20,042 nt of DNA from Bacillota bacterium (GCA_012512605.1 JAAZDX010000040.1:1-20042), one strand, 5' to 3'; positions 1 through 5,900 are shown, numbered from the stretch's first letter. Notes: a model not told the origin generated them from the sequence alone. Program-made: numbers and translations.

Positions 1-51
1 ATAACTTTTGAACAGGAGGGGATAATAGACCTAAGGAGAATGGGAGGAAAA

Positions 52-231
52 ATGGGAGTAAAAAGAAAGAATTTACACGTGCGGATTGAAGAGGAGACCT
101 ACGAAAAGCTGCGTCATTTAACCTTTTATGAGCGGTCCAGTATCTCAGAGGTTGTCCGGCGGCTGATCAAAGAATATTTGGAAGAAAAGGCCATTGATGA
201 GCCAGATTTTGTGGCCCCGCCTCGCCTCTGA
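52..231 (+). CDS. Ribbon-helix-helix (CopG/Arc-type) DNA-binding protein
   Basis: This is a protein of about 59 residues with a beta strand (KNLHVRIEEETYEKL) followed by two helices around a Ser-Ile-Ser-Glu-Val-Val turn. That is the layout of the ribbon-helix-helix fold, which binds operator DNA as a dimer through the strand. An in-frame ATG at 40 exists, but the one at 52 is preferred because GGGAGG at 42-47 lies just before it; the AAGGAG at 33-38 is only one base from the ATG at 40. The acidic tail (EYLEEKAIDEPDF) is typical of small RHH regulators and antitoxins. No toxin partner follows: the next element is a terminator. A partner upstream of the window cannot be excluded. The fold is fairly sure; the target is unknown. 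Confidence 0.75.
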   Translation: MGVKRKNLHVRIEEETYEKLRHLTFYERSSISEVVRRLIKEYLEEKAIDEPDFVAPPRL

Positions 232-241
232 ACATAAAAAT

Positions 242-266
242 AAAACCCGCCTAGCAGGCGGGATTT
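242..266. terminator. Bidirectional terminator between the RHH gene and ferredoxin
   Basis: A perfect 7-bp stem CCCGCCT/AGGCGGG (246-252 with 256-262) has a 3-base AGC loop. On the minus strand it is followed by TTTTATTTTTATG, a strong U-tract suited to ending the ferredoxin transcript. On the plus strand only ATTTGTTG follows, so termination of the RHH gene is weaker. Confidence 0.8.
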
Positions 267-287
267 GTTGCAAAGTTACTTTTCAGA

Positions 288-458
288 TTATTCGGGTTGA
301 CAAGCATCAACCGGACAAACCTCGGCGCAGGCGCCGCAGTCGGTGCATTTTTCTGGATCAATCTCATATTTATCCGCACCCTCACTAATTGCTTCTACCG
401 GGCACTCCTCGGCACAGGCACCACAACTAATGCAATCATCATTGATTTTATAGGCCAT
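288..458 (-). CDS. 2[4Fe-4S] clostridial-type ferredoxin
   Basis: This is a 56-residue electron carrier with two canonical cysteine clusters: C9-x2-C12-x2-C15-x3-C19-P and C38-x2-C41-x2-C44-x3-C48-P. Each ligates one [4Fe-4S] centre together with the last cysteine of the other cluster. The internal pseudo-symmetry (CISCGACAEECP and CTDCGACAEVCP) and the length match the classic clostridial ferredoxins, which donate low-potential electrons in the cytoplasm to hydrogenases, oxidoreductases and nitrogenase-like enzymes. The ATG at 458 follows a near-perfect Shine-Dalgarno AAGGAGGTG (464-472 on the plus strand) by five bases. An extra Cys (C53) lies near the C-terminus. The gene is monocistronic: its terminator is at 242-266 and nothing lies on its strand immediately upstream. 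Confidence 0.95.
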   Translation of the reverse strand: MAYKINDDCISCGACAEECPVEAISEGADKYEIDPEKCTDCGACAEVCPVDACQPE

Positions 459-543
459 TTTGACACCTCCTTCATAATCTTTCCACCACCACTACGGTTG
501 GGAGCAGCCAGTACTCCACCTTAGCTGAGTGGGTTGGCAGTAT

Positions 544-570
544 TACTGTTTTAAACGTACCCAAACAGTA
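544..570. repeat. Inverted repeat upstream of ferredoxin (possible operator)
   Basis: TACTGTTT (544-551) and AAACAGTA (563-570) are perfect 8-base inverted arms with an 11-base centre. The element lies in the leader region of the ferredoxin gene, downstream of its candidate promoter. It could be an operator or a leader hairpin; no known regulator site was recognised. Confidence 0.4.
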
Positions 571-583
571 CAATATATTCGCT

Positions 584-613
584 TTTAAAATGAAACCCCC
601 TTCTTTTTGTAAA
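584..613 (-). promoter_or_regulatory. Candidate ferredoxin promoter
   Basis: On the minus strand TTTACA (608-613) is separated by 18 bases from TTTAAA (584-589), about 125 bases before the ferredoxin start. The -35 is good and the -10 mediocre. An 8-bp inverted repeat lies just downstream (544-570). This is only a candidate. Confidence 0.3.
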
Positions 614-675
614 GAATATTTACTTGATCTTCATTTCTCCCTGGCGAAAAGCGGGAGCGGTGGCATAAGTTGTGC

Positions 676-704
676 TTGACTTTCTTGGATGGTTATCATA
701 AAAT
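676..704 (+). promoter_or_regulatory. Sigma-A promoter for the tRNA pair
   Basis: TTGACT (676-681), a 17-base spacer and TAAAAT (699-704) lie 12 bases before the 5' end of tRNA-Gly. Spacing and position are ideal for a stable-RNA promoter. Confidence 0.85.
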
Positions 705-716
705 ATAAGTTGCGAA

Positions 717-791
717 GCGGGCGTGGCTCAGTGGTAGAGCATCGGCTTCCCAAGCCGAGGATCGCGGGTTCGAATCCCGTCGCCCGCTCCA
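717..791 (+). tRNA. tRNA-Gly (anticodon CCC)
   Basis: A full cloverleaf is present. The acceptor GCGGGCG (717-723) pairs with CGCCCGC (781-787). The D-arm is GCTC/GAGC. The anticodon stem TCGGC/GCCGA encloses loop TTCCCAA with anticodon CCC at 749-751. The T-arm contains GGTTCGAATCC. The discriminator is T788 and CCA is encoded at 789-791. It reads GGG glycine codons. Confidence 0.97.
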
Positions 792-796
792 ATTAT

Positions 797-872
797 GCTG
801 GCGTAGCTCAATCGGCAGAGCAGCGGTATCGTAAACCGCAGGTTGTCCGTTCGATTCGGATCGCCAGCTCCA
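797..872 (+). tRNA. tRNA-Thr (anticodon CGT)
   Basis: A full cloverleaf starts five bases after tRNA-Gly. The acceptor GCTGGCG (797-803) pairs with CGCCAGC (862-868). The anticodon stem GCGGT/ACCGC encloses loop ATCGTAA with anticodon CGT at 830-832. The T-loop is TTCGATT, and CCA is encoded at 870-872. It reads ACG threonine codons and is co-transcribed with tRNA-Gly. Confidence 0.96.
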
Positions 873-883
873 GTTAAAAAGAG

Positions 884-910
884 AATCCGGAGTAATCCGG
901 ATTTTGTTTT
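884..910 (+). terminator. Terminator of the tRNA operon
   Basis: An 8-bp stem AATCCGGA (884-891)/TCCGGATT (896-903) with loop GTAA is followed by TTTGTTTT. Confidence 0.9.
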
Positions 911-979
911 GCCCATAATTTGACCAAAAATTGCTGTAACTCATGCGCCGCGTGGACTTTGTCAAAAAGAATTATTTAC

Positions 980-1018
980 TATATAAAAATACAAAAACCG
1001 GGCTCCATGACCCCGGTT
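980..1018 (-). terminator. Terminator on the minus strand downstream of the HEPN cluster
   Basis: The stem is AACCGGG (996-1002)/CCCGGTT (1012-1018). Read on the minus strand it is followed by TTTGTATTTTTATA. It is the first clear terminator downstream of the three minus-strand genes ending at 1286, about 270 bases away. Confidence 0.75.
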
Positions 1019-1068
1019 AAAAACTTTCAGCCAAGCGGTCCCAGCTTTGCCTAGAGCCGGTTTGAGGC

Positions 1069-1149
1069 ATGTACAACGCAATGGATCACCTTGACAAAAT
1101 CCGAAAGATGATTCTCTCTAGCATGATGGATAAATTTATCAAGTTGTAA
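1069..1149 (+). other. Tiny open frame of 26 codons, uncertain
   Basis: An ATG-to-TAA frame encodes a 26-residue, Met- and Lys-rich helical peptide (start MYNAMDHLDKIRK, end DKFIKL). A second in-frame ATG is at 1081. There is no good ribosome binding site (GAGGC at 1064-1068 abuts the first ATG). It ends directly at the structured element 1147-1201. It may be a remnant of a lost gene or chance; it is listed only because the stretch is otherwise unexplained. Confidence 0.2.
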
Positions 1150-1201
1150 GGAACCTCCCTTAGTCGGGAGGCTTTGATCTAAAGACCAAATTTGTTCCTT
1201 G
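1147..1201. repeat. Multi-hairpin element (outer stem with two inner hairpins)
   Basis: The outer arms AAGGAAC (1148-1154) and GTTCCTT (1194-1200) enclose CCTCCC/GGGAGG (1154-1159 with 1166-1171, loop TTAGTC) and CTTT/AAAG around GATCT (1172-1184). One base (1154) is shared between the outer and first inner stem. This junction-like fold is neither a tRNA nor a standard terminator (poor U-tract on both strands). It may be an insertion-element end or a small structured RNA. Confidence 0.4.
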
Positions 1202-1285
1202 AGTAAAGTTTGAAAATATATTAAAAAAGCCTAAACAGAAAATGCAAGGGTTATAGTTTTAGCTTGATTACCAGGGTTCAAGTCA

Positions 1286-1660
1286 TTAAGACGAAAGTAA
1301 TTGCTCTATTCTGCTCATACATTCAGTCGCCTTTTGAACTGTATATTTATTTATTTTTACACAAGCATATCTTGCGGTTTGACTATAAATCCGCAAAGTA
1401 CCATATAAATCTATCACTTCAGCATATTTGGTTTTTTTAAATGAGGCCTCAATCAAATTATTCCTAACCTTATGTTCGCTTATATGCTCATAGGCACCAT
1501 TCATTAAAGCTAGCTTACCATCAATTAAGTGTAGCGTATAATAAAAACATGCAGTTACATACCAATCAGGATATAAAAATTTTTTAGGATCAAACACTTT
1601 TTCATTAAGAAATTTCTTATTATGTCTAGCCTGTTTACTATGTAACTCAGCACTTGGCAA
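1286..1660 (-). CDS. HEPN-type helical protein (predicted)
   Basis: This is a 124-residue, all-helical protein. Its pattern matches my recollection of an uncharacterised HEPN-like family: an N-terminal His/Asn helix (AELHSKQARHN), a DW pair at 32-33, FYYTLH at 39-44, H59-x3-H63-x2-R66, and SQTARY near 93-98. HEPN proteins are four-helix bundles, often RNases or partners of nucleotidyltransferases in toxin-antitoxin and defence loci. The canonical catalytic R-x4-6-H is not visible, so activity is uncertain. The start is TTG at 1660, with GAAGGTG seven bases before it; this ribosome binding site lies in a 19-base sequence that occurs twice in tandem. It follows the 160-residue gene by 46 bases in an AT-rich block, probably one operon. 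Confidence 0.55.
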   Translation of the reverse strand: MPSAELHSKQARHNKKFLNEKVFDPKKFLYPDWYVTACFYYTLHLIDGKLALMNGAYEHISEHKVRNNLIEASFKKTKYAEVIDLYGTLRIYSQTARYACVKINKYTVQKATECMSRIEQLLSS

Positions 1661-1700
1661 TGTAATTCACCTTCAATAATGAATGTAATTCACCTTCAAT
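1659..1700. repeat. 19-bp tandem direct repeat covering the HEPN ribosome binding site
   Basis: AATGTAATTCACCTTCAAT occurs at 1659-1677 and again, identically, at 1682-1700 (period 23). On the minus strand each copy carries a GAAGGTG Shine-Dalgarno-like core, and the copy proximal to the gene also supplies part of its TTG start codon. It fills most of the gap between the 160-residue and 124-residue genes. Confidence 0.9.
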
Positions 1701-1706
1701 CTTTAA

Positions 1707-2189
1707 TTACGAGGAAATAATATCATGTCCGGCAAGCTCTTCCTCCGTAGCCATAAATAAGGATATTTCTAGATTGGAATACTGTTTTTCCATGCGGCGG
1801 TAAATGCTATTTACTTTAATATCGGTTTCTAAAGGGGTTGGGGTATTATGTACTACCCATACTTCTATTTTATTTTTTTGACATTCTTTTACTTTAACTA
1901 TAGCGTTAATATTATTTTTCTGTAGTTGCTCACTAAATTCATCTTTGAAGGTATCCACTAAAGACACATCTATATCCCCAATAAACTCCCAGGTTAAGCG
2001 GCTTCCTTCATAATCGCATTCGCCCTTTTTGTTTCGTATTCCATGCATCACCAATCTAAGCATAAATTCTATTTCGCTATCCTTAACTTTATCGTGATCT
2101 GGTATACTATCCAAGCCAACAAAAGGATTACCGGAGCTAGAGTCCGAACCTAGAGGAGTTTTTATTTCTATTATATGATTGTTATTCAT
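1707..2189 (-). CDS. Hypothetical protein, partner of the HEPN-type gene
   Basis: This is a 160-residue soluble protein that I do not recognise. The N-terminus is polar and Gly/Ser-rich (about residues 12-24). The central part alternates strands and helices. A hydrophobic strand with IEVWVVHN is followed by a helix (SIYRRMEKQ) and a strand (LEISLFMATEEE). Such an alpha/beta layout is compatible with a nucleotidyltransferase-like or small ligand-binding fold, but the GS-x9-D-x-D signature of minimal nucleotidyltransferases is not seen; GDIDVSLVD is only superficially similar. It starts with ATG at 2189, four bases inside the spacer after the 91-residue gene, with an overlapping GAGGAGGAAT ribosome binding site. 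It has no signal peptide or membrane segment. It is cotranscribed with the neighbours on both sides. Confidence 0.55.
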   Translation of the reverse strand: MNNNHIIEIKTPLGSDSSSGNPFVGLDSIPDHDKVKDSEIEFMLRLVMHGIRNKKGECDYEGSRLTWEFIGDIDVSLVDTFKDEFSEQLQKNNINAIVKVKECQKNKIEVWVVHNTPTPLETDIKVNSIYRRMEKQYSNLEISLFMATEEELAGHDIISS

Positions 2190-2192
2190 TTC

Positions 2193-2468
2193 TTATTCCT
2201 CCTCTGGCTTAGTTAATAAGGTTATACCTAGATGATGTTTTTCATTATTTATATATAAAAAACAGAGCAGCTTTTCTAAGAAATTGTTGATATGTTCTTT
2301 TTCTAGCAATACACTTGATATAAGGATTATCCGATCGTTAACATCTTTTTTTGCAAAGTCAAAAACAACATTTCCCCCATCAGCAATACGCATCCGCCAA
2401 TAATCAAATTTTAACGGTTCCTTAAGGCCTTCTGGGATAAGAACCTCTAAAACTTTATCTTCCGACAT
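2193..2468 (-). CDS. Hypothetical small protein, DUF3467-like pattern
   Basis: This 91-residue protein is the first gene of the three-gene minus-strand cluster. The layout (strand YWRMRIADGG, then NVVFDF, then strand IILISSVLL followed by helix HINNFLEKLLCFL) resembles DUF3467-type small proteins, which carry a strand with an FxLDF-like motif and then a V-M-S-P-x-H-A-K-like helix. The resemblance is of pattern only and weak. It ends with an acidic tail (KPEEE). The ATG at 2468 is preceded by AAGGA about ten bases upstream. Codon use and base composition are AT-rich compared with the genes beyond 3120, suggesting recent acquisition together with its two neighbours. Its function is unknown. Confidence 0.5.
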   Translation of the reverse strand: MSEDKVLEVLIPEGLKEPLKFDYWRMRIADGGNVVFDFAKKDVNDRIILISSVLLEKEHINNFLEKLLCFLYINNEKHHLGITLLTKPEEE

Positions 2469-2564
2469 TAAAAATCAATCCTTAGCTCAAGATAACCCAT
2501 TAACAACTTCTTTACTTAACAATGGATTTATGGTAAAATATTCTCCCTAAATCATGGATATCCT

Positions 2565-2584
2565 TGTGGATAAGCTGTTGATAA
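2565..2584 (+). promoter_or_regulatory. Two DnaA-box-like 9-mers
   Basis: TGTGGATAA (2565-2573) is the exact complement of the consensus DnaA box TTATCCACA. TGTTGATAA (2576-2584) differs by one base and follows 11 bases later in the same orientation and in AT-rich DNA. Two boxes alone do not make an origin; they may bind DnaA as a regulator or titration site. Confidence 0.45.
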
Positions 2585-2743
2585 ATAGTTTTAACAATCT
2601 GTTTCGTTATCTATTTATTCTATCGGCCAAAAATTATATGTTTGATAGGGAAATTTTTTACTTTTTGTGCAAGTTCTATTTATTAAATTGAAGCAGCCAC
2701 CTGCTATGTGGGTGGTAACTATTCATTACTAACTACCCAATAT

Positions 2744-2774
2744 CCCCTCCGCATTAGAGGGGCTTCTTGTTATT
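2744..2774 (+). terminator. Terminator-like hairpin
   Basis: CCCCTC (2744-2749)/GAGGGG (2757-2762) has a 7-base loop and is followed on the plus strand by CTTCTTGTTATT. No plus-strand gene precedes it. On the minus strand the loop contains the stop codon of the coding remnant. It could equally be the end of a decayed mobile element. Confidence 0.4.
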
Positions 2775-2882
2775 AATCAGATTTCCAAATGCCTTATCAT
2801 ATTTCAACTGCTCAATCTTCACCTGGTCGCCGCCTGGCAAACCTTCTATGGCTTCGGCGAAGAATGTCCCAGAATTAAGATA
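2754..2882 (-). pseudogene. C-terminal coding remnant, unidentified
   Basis: The minus-strand frame ends at TAA (2754-2756) and reads as plausible protein over about 40 codons (SGTFFAEAIEGLPGG, then DQVKIEQLKYDKAFG, then NLINNKKPL). It has no start codon or ribosome binding site, and the text upstream loses protein-like character. It looks like the tail of a gene whose 5' part has been lost. I do not recognise the family. Confidence 0.35.
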
Positions 2883-3119
2883 TAGGCAACAATAAAGTAA
2901 ACTCAACCCTAACCCTCTCTGTGCTTTTTTGCGGTCTTTGTTTCACTCACAAGCCGACCTCTCCCCCTGAACACTAAATCCATCTCCGCTGCCAATATGA
3001 CTCCGTTTATTAAAAACACGAATCTTTCATCGTTGCATCGTTAATTTACCAGTTTATTCCTCTTTCCCTAGTTAAATCGGGGATTTTTCTCAAGGACTTT
3101 TACCGCTTATTTAAGCCGT

Positions 3120-4628
3120 TCATCTCTCCTCCAATAAGTGTCTTTCCCCGTAAATAAACCTAAGAAGCTCCTGGGCCGGCTCGCTATCACCATGATCGAT
3201 CATCAGGATTTCCAAATATTTCATTGCTTCTTCTTCATTGTCTAAAAGGTGATTTACGGCCCAAAGCTGGAAAATGGCATAGGGATTATCCGGATCCAGT
3301 CTGTCAAACAACTGCATGTAATAAAGAGCGGTCTTATAATCCTCGGCGCTGAAACTCTCACTATATTTGGTGCGGAGTTTTTCCAGGGTTTGTTCTCTTA
3401 TTGGTTCGACGTAAATTCTTCTGACGCGGTGAATCATTGGCAGGTTCCTGTTTAAATCGATAAGTAAATCGACCACTTCTTCATAGTTCTCTTCGTCGAA
3501 GGCAATAGTTGCCAACTTTACAGTTGCAATTTGATAATAATGGTATTGGTTTTCATAGGTCCATGGACCTTTGTTCCTCTCCGTCACCAGTTCGTTTACT
3601 CTTTGAAAAGCTTTTCTTGCCTCATTTAACCGCTGTTCATGGAGGAGAATATCGCCCATGCTTTGCCAAGCGGCGTAGTTTTGGGGATTGTTTTTAATGG
3701 CCTGTTTTGCCATTTTCTCAGCTTGTGCATAATCACCACGCGCAGTAAGGGCGCGAGCATAAACCGTATACCAGTCGCTGGCGTTTCTAGTTATTCGGTA
3801 ATAGACAAATGTATCGACTTCGGAGACACTCCTTAATAATTTATCCTGATGCCCGTTGAAAGAATGTCCTTGATAGGAATAGGATTCTATACAGGTCAAA
3901 AAGGGGGAAACCCGGTCGTTACTCTTTAAAACGATAGTTCCATTCTTATTTAAATCCACATTCTTTTTCAGCACTGATATGGCATTATAGGGTTTACCCT
4001 TGAGCAAATAGCATTCGGCCAAAACAATCTGGGCTTCAACCCACGACTCATCTTGGGCAACTGCTTGTTCCACATAAAATTCGGTGCTCTCTAGTCGATC
4101 ATTCGCCGTATGAAACGCGCTAAGATGTTCATAGAGGAAGACCTGGGAGAACTCCTTGAGCGCAAGTTGTAAACCAACATTCCTCGATTCGATCCATTCG
4201 ATGAGCTCTACGACTTTCCTGGTGTAGTCGGGCAAGCCCAGACCAGTCCGATTGGCATAAAAATCCACCCGTTCATTTCTCGAAAGATATAACAAAGCAT
4301 CCTCAATCAGCATGAAAGCTTCGATGATGAACTCCTCGTACACCGCATGACCAGGACGAACCGAAGCTTTATTCATTAGCACTCTTGTCCCGGTTAAATG
4401 ATTAATCGTATATTCCATTAAGTAATCAATATCCACATATACCGCCTGTGTATAATGGTTGTTCTCAAAATCGGCATAAATAAATAGATCTTGACCTGGA
4501 TTTTCAACAGAGAAAGTACCGTCCGCGTTCAAGATTACATTACCACTTGCCAATACCGGCGTTCCAAACAAAAAACAGATCATCACAACCAATAATAGAG
4601 CTTGTCCCAATGGCTTCCTCGCCCGCAT
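3120..4628 (-). CDS. Secreted or membrane-anchored TPR-repeat protein
   Basis: The protein has 502 residues. A signal peptide is clear: MRARK, a hydrophobic core (about 8-24) and a VLASG cleavage region. The rest is helical with TPR-like pairs. The best repeat is about 290-360 (WYTVYARALTARGDYAQAEK, then NYAAWQSMGDILLHEQRLNEA), with others near 195-230 and 430-490. TPR scaffolds mediate protein-protein contacts, here outside the membrane. ATG at 4628 is chosen over the in-frame GTG at 4637 because AAGGAG (4637-4642) sits eight bases before it and overlaps the GTG. The gene stands alone, with a 20-base dyad just upstream. I do not recognise a named family; a role in the cell envelope is inference. 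Confidence 0.75.
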   Translation of the reverse strand: MRARKPLGQALLLVVMICFLFGTPVLASGNVILNADGTFSVENPGQDLFIYADFENNHYTQAVYVDIDYLMEYTINHLTGTRVLMNKASVRPGHAVYEEFIIEAFMLIEDALLYLSRNERVDFYANRTGLGLPDYTRKVVELIEWIESRNVGLQLALKEFSQVFLYEHLSAFHTANDRLESTEFYVEQAVAQDESWVEAQIVLAECYLLKGKPYNAISVLKKNVDLNKNGTIVLKSNDRVSPFLTCIESYSYQGHSFNGHQDKLLRSVSEVDTFVYYRITRNASDWYTVYARALTARGDYAQAEKMAKQAIKNNPQNYAAWQSMGDILLHEQRLNEARKAFQRVNELVTERNKGPWTYENQYHYYQIATVKLATIAFDEENYEEVVDLLIDLNRNLPMIHRVRRIYVEPIREQTLEKLRTKYSESFSAEDYKTALYYMQLFDRLDPDNPYAIFQLWAVNHLLDNEEEAMKYLEILMIDHGDSEPAQELLRFIYGERHLLEER

Positions 4629-4649
4629 CCCGGTCACTCCTTTTCATTC

Positions 4650-4669
4650 CCAATCTTTTGAAAGATTGG
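4650..4669. repeat. 20-bp dyad in the leader of the TPR gene
   Basis: CCAATCTTT (4650-4658) and AAAGATTGG (4661-4669) are perfect 9-base inverted arms two bases apart, directly upstream of the ribosome binding site (4637-4642). The tight centre suits a dimeric repressor operator better than an RNA hairpin. The regulator is unknown. Confidence 0.5.
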
Positions 4670-4769
4670 ATAAAATGCTAGTTTATACCTAACTTCGTCA
4701 TAGAGCCGGTTTTTCCCTTGATCACTCCATCCTGATCTTTTGTTTTTCCCTTACAGCCCATCCGGTTGT

Positions 4770-4804
4770 AAAAAAGGACCCGGTAGCATCCCGGGTCCTT
4801 TTTT
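4770..4804. terminator. Strong bidirectional terminator
   Basis: AAAAAAGGACCCGG (4770-4783) pairs with CCGGGTCCTTTTTT (4791-4804) around a 7-base loop. It works in either direction. On the minus strand it ends the 33-residue peptide gene (4866-4967). Confidence 0.95.
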
Positions 4805-4865
4805 CTTATTATTTTATTAAATACCTTATACCTACAGCAAAGGTAATATCCTTTTTGATTTACCC

Positions 4866-4967
4866 TTAATATTTTTTGTCATTATTAATCCCTAGGACCA
4901 GTAGGATCAGGATCAAGAAAATAAGGAATGGCGCAAAGCTGCCGGTTGCAGAATTAACGCTACCCAT
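4866..4967 (-). CDS. 33-residue single-helix membrane peptide (YjcZ-like)
   Basis: This very small gene has a short polar N-terminus (MGSVNSATGS), one hydrophobic helix (about residues 11-27, FAPFLIFLILILLVLG) and a charged tail (NNDKKY). This layout matches the tiny YjcZ-type membrane peptides common in sporulating Bacillota, where several are made in the mother cell; the assignment rests on pattern and size only. ATG at 4967 follows GGGAGGTG (4979-4986) by 11 bases, and a strong terminator lies 60 bases past the stop. The ribosome binding site, helix and terminator together make it a credible gene. Any plus-strand reading of the same DNA (4876-5091) lacks these features. Confidence 0.65.
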   Translation of the reverse strand: MGSVNSATGSFAPFLIFLILILLVLGINNDKKY

Positions 4968-5153
4968 CTTTCAACCTACACCTCCCTTTACTGCCAACTA
5001 CCACATAATATTGCTCCGCAATCGGGTCGGTGTTGGTCAAAGGGAACTTTCCGGCGCGGGAAAAAAGCTGCAATATAAGCCAAGTCGATAAAACCTGAGC
5101 GCAAGGGCAGACTAAAGAAGGGCCCGACTATATCCTGCGGAGGCGACCTTAAT

Positions 5154-5861
5154 TTGCGTCCGAGTAGAAAAGAACGCTGGTTAAAGATTTTTTTCCGCAA
5201 AATTGCACCCAATTACGATCTCGTCAATACACTAGTCAGTTTTGGCCTCCATCATCATTGGCGAGACTACACCGTGGAAAAAGCCGACCTCCATCCCGGC
5301 CACCGGGTTTTGGACGTTTGTTGTGGTACCGGGCAGATCACTAAAGAACTGGCCCAAAAAGTTGGACCCCAAGGTAAAGTGATCGGCTTGGACATCTCAC
5401 CCGCCATGTTGAAGATCGCCGCCGAAAACTTGCAGGATTTCCCCTGGATTGAATTGGTGGAAGGGAATGCACTGGATCTTCCCTTTACCAATGACGATTT
5501 TGACCGGACGGTGATCGGCTATGGCTTACGAAATGTGGCCGATCCTAGCCAGGCCTTAGCTGAGCTTTTCCGGGTGCTGAAACCAGGAGGCAAAGTTGTC
5601 GCCCTGGAACTAGCTAAACCCCAAGCCCCGGTCTTCAAACGCCTTCACCGGATGTACACCGCCGTCTGTCTGCCCTTCGTCGGTTACCTGTTCACAGGGG
5701 ATAAAGAACCTTATCGCTATTTACACCGCTCGATCCAAAATTACCCTGCCCCTGGAATAGTAAGCCAGATCTTTGAGGAGATCGGTTTTACCAACATCTG
5801 CTGCACCGCTTTAAGCTGGGGGGTGGTTACGGTCCATGCCGCCCACAAACCCGGACCGTAA
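5154..5861 (+). CDS. menG: UbiE/MenG-type demethylmenaquinone methyltransferase
   Basis: This 235-residue class I SAM-dependent methyltransferase carries VLDVCCGTG (motif I, 52-60), GLDIS (78-82), the GYGLRNV signature (122-128) that is characteristic of UbiE/MenG enzymes, and RVLKPGGKVVALE (motif III region). The family C-methylates demethylmenaquinone (or demethoxyubiquinol) in the last step of menaquinone synthesis at the membrane face. In an anaerobe, menaquinone would be expected. The N-terminal IAPNYDLVN also fits the family (usually F-x-x-IA-x-x-YD-x-x-N). The start is TTG at 5154, with GGAGG (5139-5143) ten bases upstream. The size is normal. It stands alone between a minus-strand peptide and a convergent phosphate transporter; a 7-bp stem without U-tract (5829-5859) covers its 3' end. 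Other quinone or related substrates cannot be ruled out. Confidence 0.82.
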   Translation: MRPSRKERWLKIFFRKIAPNYDLVNTLVSFGLHHHWRDYTVEKADLHPGHRVLDVCCGTGQITKELAQKVGPQGKVIGLDISPAMLKIAAENLQDFPWIELVEGNALDLPFTNDDFDRTVIGYGLRNVADPSQALAELFRVLKPGGKVVALELAKPQAPVFKRLHRMYTAVCLPFVGYLFTGDKEPYRYLHRSIQNYPAPGIVSQIFEEIGFTNICCTALSWGVVTVHAAHKPGP

Positions 5862-5900
5862 ATACCGCCCCGTAAAACCTTTCACTCCCTTCCTACTTCT

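Larger units (their letters stand above)
2469..3119. other. 650-base gene-poor region with hairpins, DnaA-like boxes and a coding remnant
   Basis: No intact gene was found. Visible items are two DnaA-box-like 9-mers (2565-2584), a hairpin CCACC/GGTGG (2697-2715), a terminator-like hairpin (2744-2770), and a decayed minus-strand coding remnant (2754-2882). From 2883 to 3119 only short interrupted frames are seen, for example about 33 codons on the minus strand around 2930-3020, ending in TAG. No clear terminator for the TPR gene was found. Confidence 0.6.

Noticed and set aside
689..965. Open frames of 62-89 codons on both strands over the tRNA pair
   Set aside because: They are translations of the tRNA genes themselves (the well-known spurious RDSNPRSSAW-type peptides), with no ribosome binding site.
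1091..1096. TTGACA as a -35 promoter element
   Set aside because: No acceptable -10 hexamer lies 16-18 bases downstream (CTCTCT there).
2565..2584. Chromosomal or plasmid replication origin
   Set aside because: Only two boxes, no dnaA, dnaN or rep gene nearby and no array of boxes or unwinding element.
4876..5091. 71-codon plus-strand open frame
   Set aside because: It covers the better supported minus-strand membrane peptide and has no ribosome binding site or recognisable protein character.
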